Source of the DNA: an uncultured Rhodospirillaceae bacterium
Lineage (GTDB): Bacteria; Pseudomonadota; Alphaproteobacteria; RF32; CAG-239
Assembly (NCBI GenBank): GCA_900313355.1
Contig: OMQZ01000165.1
Span: forward strand, 1 to 8,512
DNA: 8,512 bases
Direction: 5' to 3'
Below, piece after piece: positions 1 through 6,186 of the stretch. The notes under the pieces were generated by a model that ran no database searches, was not told the origin of the DNA, and worked only from the letters and a program-made list of their open reading frames with translations. The position numbers and the translations under genes are program-made. The first letter of the stretch is position 1. Every line of letters starts with the position of its first letter.

Positions 1-213
1 GATGGAACAAATGAACACAATTTAGATATTGTGGAAGTAAACTCTTCGGGCTTGAAAAAAGTCAGTTCATCACCGAAAAGTTTTGGCACCAAACCTTATT
101 CAAACCAGAGCATGATCACAAGCAGACCTCAGATTTACGGCAAAGATCAGGAAACTGTTTATGAAAAGCTTTTTCCGAGTATTCAAACGCCGTCTTATTT
201 TAACATATTCTAG
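1..213 (+). CDS. 3' end of an unidentified protein-coding gene (partial, start outside window)
   Basis: Frame 1 is open from the first base to the TAG at 211-213, giving about 70 residues that end in SYFNIF. A GTG at position 31 lies in this frame, but the frame continues upstream without a stop. I therefore read it as the C-terminal tail of a longer gene cut by the window edge, not as a 60-residue protein. The tail is polar and rich in Ser, Asn and Lys, with no membrane segment, no cysteine and no motif I recognise, so I assign no function. It is followed by about 70 bases that lead into the SRP RNA. No clear rho-independent terminator is visible after it. The reading frame is plausible; the identity is unknown. 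Confidence 0.5.
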   Translation, partial: DGTNEHNLDIVEVNSSGLKKVSSSPKSFGTKPYSNQSMITSRPQIYGKDQETVYEKLFPSIQTPSYFNIF

Positions 214-250
214 GGTGTTAATAGTTCAAAACTTTTGCTTGAAAAAAAGC

Positions 251-281
251 TTGTTCTGCCCAATATTAAAAGAGTTAAAAT
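251..281 (+). promoter_or_regulatory. Possible promoter of the SRP RNA gene
   Basis: A TAAAAT hexamer at 276-281 lies 5 bases before the inferred 5' end of the SRP RNA (about 286), the right distance for a -10 box. The best -35 candidate is TTGTTC at 251-256, with a long 19-base spacer. Another TTG-type hexamer, TTGAAA at 239-244, pairs better with AATATT at 262-267 but would start transcription earlier. The assignment rests mainly on position relative to the RNA and is weak. Confidence 0.35.
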
Positions 282-285
282 CAAT

Positions 286-373
286 GAAGGGCAAAAGGTC
301 GGCTTGATTGCGAACTCGGTCAGGTTCGGAAGGAAGCAGCCGTAGCATTAAAGTTGAGGTTTTTGTCCCTTCG
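286..373 (+). ncRNA. ffs: Small bacterial signal recognition particle RNA (4.5S type)
   Basis: This is the RNA core of the signal recognition particle. It binds Ffh and directs nascent membrane proteins to FtsY at the inner membrane. The diagnostic domain IV hairpin is visible at 318-341: GGTCAGG, a GGAA tetraloop closed by UUC/GGA, and the AGCAGCC strand that forms the asymmetric loop bound by the Ffh M domain. The ends close the long helix: GAAGGG-CAAAA at 286-296 pairs with TTTTG-T-CCCTTC at 361-372, leaving one bulged U. A total of about 88 bases fits the short SRP RNA lacking the Alu domain. No U-tract terminator follows, and dnaX begins about 20 bases later. The ends are therefore inferred from pairing and could differ by a few bases. 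SRP RNA upstream of dnaX is an arrangement I know from alphaproteobacteria. Confidence 0.93.
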
Positions 374-393
374 CCTTAAAAAAAGAGATAGCA

Positions 394-2067
394 GTGCAAG
401 AAACAAAAGATCAATATGTCGTTTTGGCGCGAAAATATCGTCCGCAGGTTTTTGAAGACTTGCTCGGACAAGACGCCCTTGTTCAAACGCTGAAAAACGC
501 CATTGAAAATAATCGTTTGCACCATGCATATATTTTAACAGGTATCAGAGGGGTAGGTAAAACAACGACGGCGCGCTTGATTGCGCGTGCATTAAATTGC
601 ACGGGGCTGGACGGAAAAGGCGGGCCGACGATTCATCCGTGCGGTGCTTGCGAAAACTGCAAAGCCATAGCTGCCGGTCGCCATATAGATGTTTTGGAAC
701 TTGATGCAGCCTCACGCACGGGTGTTGACGATATGCGCGAATTGCTCGCCGGTGTGCAATACAAACCGACGAATGCACGTTATAAAGTCTACATCATCGA
801 TGAAGTTCATATGCTCTCCAAAGGGGCATTTAATGCGCTCTTAAAAACGCTTGAAGAACCGCCGGCGCACGTGAAATTCATTTTTGCGACAACAGAAATC
901 AGAAAAGTTCCCGTTACGATTTTATCACGTTGCCAGCGTTTTGATTTGGAAAGATTGACGATTGAAACATTGGTCGAACTGTTCAAAAAAGTTTTAGCAT
1001 CAGAAAAGATAGAAGCCGAGGAAGAGGCGCTTCAAATTGTTGCAAAGGCGGCAGACGGATCGGCACGTGACGGATTATCAATGCTTGATCAGGCAATTGT
1101 TTTAGGAAACGGAAAAGTCAAAGTTGATACGGTCTCAGAAATGATAGGCTTAGCCGATCGCACAAAAACCCTATCTCTTTTTGAAGACTTGGTTTCCGGA
1201 AATATGGAAAAAGTTTTGGAAAACGTTCGCGCACAATATGTGTCTGGCGCATCGCCTGAAATCATCTTAAAAGATTTAATAGATATCACGCATATGCTTG
1301 CAAAAGCAAAAATTGTGCCGAGCTCAATGAACTCTGCTTTAATGAGCGAAAATGAAAGAACGCTCAGCCAAAAGCTGGCTCAAAACATTTCAATAGCTGT
1401 TCTTTCTAAGATATGGCAGATGATGATTAAAGGGCTCTCGGAGCTGAACAATGCGCCGCTTGCAAATGACGCGCTTGAAATGATATTGATTCGCATCTCA
1501 TACAGTGCAAATCTTCCAACACCTTCAGAAATCTTGGAAGAATTAAAAAAAAAACCGTTAAATGAACCGGTTGTTTTAAAACGAGCACAGGTTAATCCGA
1601 AAGAAGACAAACAAGAAGCCGAGCCCGTGCAAAACAACGGAAGGTTTCAAAAGATTGAAGATTTGACGGCTTATTTGGAAGAACACAAAAAGCTTTTGCT
1701 CTTATATGCCCTGAAAAACGACGTTTCGATAGAGCATTTTGAAAGCGGCAAAATGTCAATAACAATCAGTGAAAAAACAGCTCCTGATTTTGTCGGAAAT
1801 CTTCAAAAAGTATTTGAAGAAGCAACGCTTTCGAAGTGGAATATCAAAGAACAGCGCGGTACTCTGGGGATAACAATTGCAGATAGAGAGAAAAGCGAAG
1901 CGGAAGAGGATAAGCGCAAAATTTCTCAATATCCGTTAGTGCGCGCCGTTTTAGAAGAATTCAAAGGTGCTAAATTTGAAACAGTGATACGAACTGCTCA
2001 AACACAAAACACCGAAGAAAACACAGATCAAGAACTAATTAACAATTTTGATGAGGAATATGAATAA
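394..2067 (+). CDS. dnaX: DNA polymerase III subunit gamma/tau (clamp loader ATPase)
   Basis: DnaX is the ATPase motor of the clamp loader, which opens the beta clamp and places it on primed DNA. The long tau form also couples the polymerase to DnaB helicase. The 557-residue protein begins with the typical 'LARKYRPQ..EDLLGQ' block. It has Walker A at residues 50-58 (GIRGVGKTT), a four-cysteine zinc module (C69, C83, C86, C89), Walker B 'IIDEVH' at 134-139 and the SRC arginine-finger motif at 178-180. Clamp-loader domains I-III run to about residue 380. A charged linker and a tau-type C-terminal region follow. The start is GTG at 394; only a weak AAGAGA precedes it, but the protein N-terminus fits the family. 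The stop TAA overlaps the ybaB ATG by one base, suggesting coupled translation. A run of ten A's at codons 384-387 may yield a shorter gamma form (see separate entry). Confidence 0.97.
   Translation: MQETKDQYVVLARKYRPQVFEDLLGQDALVQTLKNAIENNRLHHAYILTGIRGVGKTTTARLIARALNCTGLDGKGGPTIHPCGACENCKAIAAGRHIDVLELDAASRTGVDDMRELLAGVQYKPTNARYKVYIIDEVHMLSKGAFNALLKTLEEPPAHVKFIFATTEIRKVPVTILSRCQRFDLERLTIETLVELFKKVLASEKIEAEEEALQIVAKAADGSARDGLSMLDQAIVLGNGKVKVDTVSEMIGLADRTKTLSLFEDLVSGNMEKVLENVRAQYVSGASPEIILKDLIDITHMLAKAKIVPSSMNSALMSENERTLSQKLAQNISIAVLSKIWQMMIKGLSELNNAPLANDALEMILIRISYSANLPTPSEILEELKKKPLNEPVVLKRAQVNPKEDKQEAEPVQNNGRFQKIEDLTAYLEEHKKLLLLYALKNDVSIEHFESGKMSITISEKTAPDFVGNLQKVFEEATLSKWNIKEQRGTLGITIADREKSEAEEDKRKISQYPLVRAVLEEFKGAKFETVIRTAQTQNTEENTDQELINNFDEEYE
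1545..1565 (+). promoter_or_regulatory. Candidate programmed slippage site in dnaX (A10 run with flanking out-of-frame stops)
   Basis: Ten consecutive A's lie at 1545-1554, read in frame as the end of a Leu codon plus three Lys codons (residues 384-387). After a -1 shift the ribosome would read ACC GTT AAA and stop at TGA 1563-1565, giving a product of about 390 residues. In the +1 frame it would read CGT and stop at TAA 1559-1561. Both alternative frames thus end within four codons. The run sits just after clamp-loader domain III, where gamma ends in other bacteria. A GGAAG resembling a Shine-Dalgarno sequence is at 1536-1540, and a weak stem (AACCG 1553-1557 with CGGTT 1568-1572) follows. 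In dnaX of Escherichia coli and Thermus thermophilus, A-rich runs are known to give gamma by ribosomal frameshift and by transcript slippage respectively. Use here is inferred. Confidence 0.6.
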
Positions 2068-2387
2068 TGTTTAATATGCAAGGTTTAATGAAACAAGCAC
2101 AAATGATGCAAAAACGCATGCAAGAAACGCAGGCCAGACTTGGGGCTGAAGAGCGTGAAGGAACATCAGGCGGTGGTCTTGTAAAAGTTGTTTTAAACGG
2201 CAAAAACGAAATGCAGAAAATATCTATTTCACCCGAATTAATAAACAAAGATGAAATAGATGTTTTGGAAGATATGGTTCTGGCCGCCTACAATGATGCA
2301 CATCAAAAGATAGACGTGATGCAGGAAGAGGGCATGAAGGAAGCCACGGGCGGTGTGAGCTTCGGTGGTTTAAAAATTCCGTTTTAA
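2067..2387 (+). CDS. ybaB: YbaB/EbfC family nucleoid-associated protein
   Basis: This 106-residue protein belongs to the YbaB/EbfC family, small dimeric DNA-binding proteins that associate with the nucleoid. The family is almost always encoded between dnaX and recR, though its exact link to recombination is unsettled. The N-terminus is a methionine- and glutamine-rich helix (residues 1-25, 'MKQAQMMQKRMQETQ'). A glycine turn 'SGGGLVKVVLNG' and a strand-helix core follow, and the protein ends with the conserved 'TGGVSFGGLKIPF'. The length matches the family (about 100-110). The ATG shares one base with the dnaX stop codon. Its ribosome binding site, GAGGAA at 2053-2058, lies inside the dnaX coding region, so translation is probably coupled to full-length tau. 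A ribosome that ends early at the dnaX slippage site would not reach this junction. Confidence 0.95.
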   Translation: MFNMQGLMKQAQMMQKRMQETQARLGAEEREGTSGGGLVKVVLNGKNEMQKISISPELINKDEIDVLEDMVLAAYNDAHQKIDVMQEEGMKEATGGVSFGGLKIPF

Positions 2388-2398
2388 GGCAAGATAAA

Positions 2399-2992
2399 GT
2401 GGCAAAATCGGATATAGACGTTTTAATCAAGCTTGTGGCAAAGCTACCCGCCTTAGGCACACGTTCGGCGCGGCGTATTGTCTTGCATTTGCTTAAAAAT
2501 AAAGATGCACAATTAACGCCGTTAATTGAAGCATTGCAAAACTTAAATGAAAACGTGAAAACTTGCCCGATATGCCACAATTTTGACACCTCGGAAATTT
2601 GTTCGATTTGCGCTGATGAAAAGAGAGATTCAAAAACACTTTGCATCGTGCAAGATGTAACCGATTTATGGGCGATGGAACGTTCCGGCTTCTATAAAGG
2701 GAAATACCACGTTTTAGGTGGCGTTTTGTCGGCCATCGACGGTGTTCTTCCGCAAGATTTGAATATTGATTCGTTACTTGCGCGTATTCCCTCAGAAGGG
2801 GTTACGGAAGTGATTCTGGCCCTTCCGGCAACGGTTGACGGTCAGATCACGGTCCAATATCTTCTTCACCACTTAAAGCCCTTAAATGTTAAATTATCGA
2901 CATTAGCCCTCGGGTTGCCTGTCGGTGCCGAATTAGATTATATGGATGACGGTACGATAGAAATGGCACTTCAGTCAAGGAAGCAAATGTAG
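2399..2992 (+). CDS. recR: Recombination mediator protein RecR
   Basis: RecR works with RecO (and RecF) to load RecA on single-stranded DNA coated with SSB during gap repair. The 197-residue length is normal for the family. An N-terminal helix-hairpin-helix region is visible around residues 17-28 ('PALGTRSARRI'). A C4 zinc finger follows (C56, C59, C68, C71). The TOPRIM domain runs from about 80 to 175, and a conserved tail 'GLPVGAELDYMDDGTI' follows. At residue 85 the segment reads 'CIVQD'; RecR proteins I know, such as that of E. coli, have glutamate here (VVE). The codon is CAA, one base from GAA. The start is GTG at 2399, 11 bases after ybaB, with AAGG at 2386-2389 as a modest ribosome binding site. 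RecR is not an enzyme, so the change need not inactivate it. Confidence 0.96.
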   Translation: MAKSDIDVLIKLVAKLPALGTRSARRIVLHLLKNKDAQLTPLIEALQNLNENVKTCPICHNFDTSEICSICADEKRDSKTLCIVQDVTDLWAMERSGFYKGKYHVLGGVLSAIDGVLPQDLNIDSLLARIPSEGVTEVILALPATVDGQITVQYLLHHLKPLNVKLSTLALGLPVGAELDYMDDGTIEMALQSRKQM

Positions 2993-3000
2993 GAGAAAAA

Positions 3001-3975
3001 ATGGCAAAAATTTTAGTCATCGGCGGTGCGGGTTATATCGGAAGCCACGTGGTTTTAGAACTTCTTGAAAAGAACCATCAGGTTATAGTCTTTGATAATC
3101 TATCAACCGGACAGCGTGAAAATTTGTTTAATGAAGCTGAATTTGTTGAAGGTGATATTTTAGATTTTGAAAAACTCAAAAATGTCATGAAACAGAATAT
3201 TGATGTTGTGATACACTTGGCGGCAAAAAAAGCAGTCGGAGAGTCGATGGAAAAACCGGCGATATATGCTTCAAACAACATTACAGGTTCAATCAACATC
3301 TTAAATGCAATGATTGAGGCCGACGTGAAGAATATTGTGTTTTCTTCCTCCGCAGCTGTTTATGGTATGCCGCAGTATTTGCCGATTGATGAAAAGCATA
3401 TAAAAAATCCGATAAATTTTTATGGTTACACAAAAAGTCTGATTGAAGATTTAATTATCTGGTATTCAAAACTTAAAGACATAAATTACTTCATTTTTCG
3501 TTATTTTAATGCAGTGGGCTACGATTCGCACAAACGCGTGAAAGGCAAAGAAAAAAATCCGCAAAATCTGCTGCCGATTATCATGGAAGTTGCAACAAAG
3601 AAAAGAGATTGTCTTCAAATATACGGCAACGATTATGACACAAAAGACGGCACGTGCGAAAGAGACTATATCCACGTTTCGGATTTAGCTGCAGCGCATG
3701 AAAAAGCCGTTCAAAAGCTGATGGAGAAAAACGGTTCGCATATATTAAACTTAGGAACGGGAAGAGGAACATCCGTTCAAGAAATAGTTGACTCAAGTGA
3801 AAAGATAATTTCTCAAAAATTAAATTATTCTTATGCCCCTCGAAGGTCAGGTGATCCGGCTGTTTTAGTCGCATCAAGTGATCTGGCGCATATGGTTTTA
3901 AACTGGAAACCGAAATACACAAATATAGAAGATATTATTCAAACAACATGGAACATGGAGAAAAACAATGGGTAA
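3001..3975 (+). CDS. galE: UDP-glucose 4-epimerase (GalE-type extended SDR)
   Basis: This 324-residue protein is an extended short-chain dehydrogenase/reductase that most likely interconverts UDP-glucose and UDP-galactose in the cytoplasm. That reaction supplies galactose for surface polysaccharide or uses it in the Leloir pathway. The NAD-binding motif GGAGYIG is at residues 8-14 and 'FDNLSTG' at 31-37 contacts the adenosine ribose. 'HLAA' is at 72-75, and the active site has the serine cluster at 115-117 plus Y141xxxK145 (YGYTK). The C-terminal 'RRSGDPA' and 'LNWKPK' blocks are typical of GalE. It starts at ATG 3001 with a strong AGGAG at 2991-2995 that overlaps the recR stop. Its 3' end overlaps terC by 8 bases. 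Substrate breadth (N-acetylated sugars) cannot be read from the sequence. It is an unusual passenger behind dnaX-ybaB-recR. Confidence 0.93.
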   Translation: MAKILVIGGAGYIGSHVVLELLEKNHQVIVFDNLSTGQRENLFNEAEFVEGDILDFEKLKNVMKQNIDVVIHLAAKKAVGESMEKPAIYASNNITGSINILNAMIEADVKNIVFSSSAAVYGMPQYLPIDEKHIKNPINFYGYTKSLIEDLIIWYSKLKDINYFIFRYFNAVGYDSHKRVKGKEKNPQNLLPIIMEVATKKRDCLQIYGNDYDTKDGTCERDYIHVSDLAAAHEKAVQKLMEKNGSHILNLGTGRGTSVQEIVDSSEKIISQKLNYSYAPRRSGDPAVLVASSDLAHMVLNWKPKYTNIEDIIQTTWNMEKNNG

Positions 3976-4918
3976 TGATTTATTTTCATCGACACACGCA
4001 GTGTTATCGCAAAATGCGATGTGGTGGGTGTTTTCAATTGCGGTGATTGCATTGTTAGCACTTGATTTGTTTGGCTTTAATCGCAAAAACGAAGAACCTC
4101 ATTTTTGGCACACGTTTTGGGTATGTGTTTTTTATATCGCGATTGCAATCGTGTTCGGCTTTTTTGTGATGTATGAAGAAGGCTCTGACAAAGGGATGCT
4201 CTATTTCACGGGCTATTTGCTCGAAAAGAGCTTGTCGCTTGATAACATTTTTGTGATGTCGGTTGTTTTTTCAGCCATCGGCGTACCGTCAAAATATCAA
4301 CATCGTGTTTTGTTTTGGGGAATTTTAGGCGCACTTGTGATGAGAGGTATTATGATTTTCTTAGGTGAAGCTTTGGTTTCGCGCTTTCACTGGGTGTTAT
4401 ATATCTTCTCGGTTTTCTTGATTTACACGGGAACACATATGCTCTTTCAAAAGCAGGAAGAAAAGCCGTTTAAGGAAACAACCCTCTATAAATATATGTC
4501 TAAAATCTTTCATGTCACACATGAAATTCACGGCGAACATTTTATGGTCAAAGAAAACGGAAAATGGCATATCACACCGCTTTTGTTTGCGCTCTTTATT
4601 ATTGAAACAATGGATGTGATATTCGCTTTTGATAGTATTCCTGCAATTTTTCTCGTGACACAAGATGTCTTTCTTGTCTACACTTCAAATATATTCGCCA
4701 TTTTAGGTTTACGTGCGCTTTATTTCTTGCTTGCTGCGATCGTCAACAAGTTTACGTATTTAAAGCCTGCGCTGTCGATTATTTTAATTTTCATCGGTTT
4801 GAAGATTTTTGCGCCGCATTTAGGCTTTGAAGTTCAAACATGGCAGTCTTTACTGTTTACAATGGTAATGTTAACGGGAGGGATTATGCTTTCAATCTTC
4901 AAAGAAAAGAAAGCTTAA
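3968..4918 (+). CDS. TerC/Alx family integral membrane protein (probable metal exporter)
   Basis: This is a 316-residue polytopic inner-membrane protein of the TerC/Alx family. Characterised relatives (Alx of E. coli, YkoY/MeeF types of Bacillus) are linked to manganese efflux; others were named for tellurite resistance. Family hallmarks are 'LEKSLSLDN' at residues 85-93 and 'IIETMDVIFAFDSIPA' at 211-226. The second supplies conserved acidic residues (E213, D216, D222) inside membrane segments. About seven or more hydrophobic segments are visible from residue 19 to 310, with a charged cytoplasmic or periplasmic loop at about 160-200. The length equals Alx (about 320). It starts at ATG 3968, 7 bases after GGAG at 3957-3960, and overlaps galE by 8 bases. 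Some relatives are controlled by a yybP-ykoY manganese riboswitch, but there is no room for one here. The metal specificity is inferred. Confidence 0.88.
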   Translation: MGNDLFSSTHAVLSQNAMWWVFSIAVIALLALDLFGFNRKNEEPHFWHTFWVCVFYIAIAIVFGFFVMYEEGSDKGMLYFTGYLLEKSLSLDNIFVMSVVFSAIGVPSKYQHRVLFWGILGALVMRGIMIFLGEALVSRFHWVLYIFSVFLIYTGTHMLFQKQEEKPFKETTLYKYMSKIFHVTHEIHGEHFMVKENGKWHITPLLFALFIIETMDVIFAFDSIPAIFLVTQDVFLVYTSNIFAILGLRALYFLLAAIVNKFTYLKPALSIILIFIGLKIFAPHLGFEVQTWQSLLFTMVMLTGGIMLSIFKEKKA

Positions 4919-4923
4919 AAACT

Positions 4924-4955
4924 AAAAAAAAAGGCACTGAAAAGTGCCTTTTTTT
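4924..4955. terminator. Bidirectional rho-independent terminator between convergent genes
   Basis: A perfect 6-bp stem, GGCACT at 4933-4938 and AGTGCC at 4943-4948, closes a GAAA tetraloop. Nine A's precede it (4924-4932) and seven T's follow (4949-4955). Each strand therefore presents a hairpin plus U-tract. The hairpin lies 5 bases after the terC stop and about 20 bases after the stop of the minus-strand lipoprotein gene, so it can end both transcripts. Confidence 0.95.
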
Positions 4956-4974
4956 CTAAAACAACATAGCATAA

Positions 4975-6075
4975 TTATTTTTTCTTATAGATCGGAAAAA
5001 CTTCTACACCGTTATATTCAGACCCCTTAGCATCTTGTGAAACAGGAGAGTCATAAACAGACATATGGGTTGTTTCTGTTTTTGTCGCCTGAATATCTTT
5101 CGTGTTAACCGGACCGCTGTTTTTAACATTGCTGACGGCTTTCGGAGATGAAACACCCTTTGAACGATAAACCGGTGCACCGCTTTCCTGATAAACCGTA
5201 TATTCATAAGATTGCGGTTCAGGACAAATAACCTTACCGAGAGAAACGTCTTCAAAACAAGGATCTTCTTCATAGCAAGGCATCGGCTCTAAATCGACGG
5301 AATAACATTCTTCGGCAGGAAAAGCTGTTTCAACATAAACTTGTTGAGGCTCGGCAACTTCTGCTTTTTCTTTTAAGATTAAATCAGCAGATAAAGGTGT
5401 TGCATCATTTTTAAATCTGAACATCATATATCCCGAGCGCCCGCCATAAGCAGGTCCGGACAAACCGATAGAGTAATAACCGCCGACAAATCCATAATCC
5501 AAATCAATATAATCAATAGCAAAAAGCGTTTTGATCGTTGTATTGCCGATGGCTGTCATTTTGCACATATAACCCGAATCTTCTAAAACGATATTTTTCG
5601 TGTTTTTCACATAAACCAAAGATTTTGCGGGTTTGCAAGTCGGGGTTTGGCCGTTATATGAAACGCCGTAATTTAACAACAAATCGATAGACCGACGGTT
5701 AAGTGCGATAGAAACATCCGTTAATTCAACATCTTTCAAATATAAATGAGCAGGTGTCACCCCGACGGTAATCGGCAAAGTCACATAATCTTCCGTACAA
5801 ACATGAGCAAACGGATCGGCCTGACAAATGAGAGCTTTTTCATTTGCGTTATTTTCCAAAAGATTCATCAAAGAGTTATAAATATATTCCTTAGACATAG
5901 ACAGCTTCGCAGGGGCGCACTGTTTTGAACGACAAACAACCACCGAAACCGGCATATTAATTTGAGGTTGCCATTCCTGCGCACGAATTGTTGTGTCAGC
6001 TGGTTCAGCCGTTTTACAAGCATTAACGGCAAGCAATGTACCAAGAAAAGCGAATGTTTTTAAAGTTTTAAACAC
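4975..6075 (-). CDS. Cysteine-rich putative outer-membrane lipoprotein of unknown function
   Basis: I do not recognise this 366-residue protein. Residues 1-20 form a lipoprotein signal: a lysine-containing N-terminus, a hydrophobic stretch, then LLAVNAC with lipid-carrying Cys20. Lys21 instead of Asp would favour sorting to the outer membrane. The mature protein has ten further cysteines (48, 53, 84, 93, 147, 171, 257, 267, 273, 284). This even number and their close pairing suggest disulfides in the periplasm. Residues 45-233 look folded, with alternating hydrophobic strands and a Gly/Tyr-rich part at about 194-216. Residues 235-290 are acidic and rich in Pro and Cys, and 305-366 is a Ser/Thr/Lys tail likely to be disordered. 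The start is GTG at 6073-6075, chosen because GGGGAA lies just upstream on the minus strand and the signal sequence begins there. The gene stands alone, convergent with terC and divergent from the nuclease gene. Confidence 0.8.
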   Translation of the reverse strand: MFKTLKTFAFLGTLLAVNACKTAEPADTTIRAQEWQPQINMPVSVVVCRSKQCAPAKLSMSKEYIYNSLMNLLENNANEKALICQADPFAHVCTEDYVTLPITVGVTPAHLYLKDVELTDVSIALNRRSIDLLLNYGVSYNGQTPTCKPAKSLVYVKNTKNIVLEDSGYMCKMTAIGNTTIKTLFAIDYIDLDYGFVGGYYSIGLSGPAYGGRSGYMMFRFKNDATPLSADLILKEKAEVAEPQQVYVETAFPAEECYSVDLEPMPCYEEDPCFEDVSLGKVICPEPQSYEYTVYQESGAPVYRSKGVSSPKAVSNVKNSGPVNTKDIQATKTETTHMSVYDSPVSQDAKGSEYNGVEVFPIYKKK

Positions 6076-6151
6076 GGTTGTTCCCCATAAATTACACCTA
6101 AATATAGCATAATATAATCGAATAATATGAATGAATGGTAAATAAATTTGC

Positions 6152-6179
6152 TTGCAATGAAAATTATTTTAGATATAAT
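6152..6179 (+). promoter_or_regulatory. Sigma-70-type promoter of the secreted nuclease gene
   Basis: TTGCAA at 6152-6157 and a perfect TATAAT at 6174-6179 are separated by 16 bases. Transcription would be expected to start around 6186-6188, which is where the preferred start codon lies (ATG 6187-6189). TTGCAA is its own reverse complement, so the element reads the same on the minus strand, although no good minus-strand -10 box follows it at the right spacing. Confidence 0.65.
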
Positions 6180-6186
6180 GACAAAC

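Noticed and set aside
230..256. Terminator for the partial first gene (repeated GCTTG around an A-run)
   Set aside because: The GCTTG copies are direct, not inverted, repeats, and no GC-rich stem with a T-tract forms.
1552..1581. Strong frameshift-stimulating hairpin downstream of the A10 run
   Set aside because: Only a 5-bp stem (AACCG/CGGTT) with a 10-base loop and a few A-U pairs beyond a bulge can be drawn. This is too weak to call a dedicated stimulator.
3900..3967. Manganese (yybP-ykoY) riboswitch upstream of the TerC-family gene
   Set aside because: The region is galE coding sequence and the genes overlap; no leader is available and no riboswitch core was seen.
5004..5273. Minus-strand open frame of 89 codons inside the lipoprotein gene, and similar long shadows opposite dnaX, recR and galE
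   Set aside because: They overlap well-supported genes, lack ribosome binding sites, and encode compositionally odd sequences with no family features.
6148..6186. Upstream starts for the nuclease (TTG 6148, ATG 6157, ATG 6178)
   Set aside because: They lie within or directly after the promoter hexamers, and none has a better Shine-Dalgarno. The start at 6187 gives a clean signal peptide.
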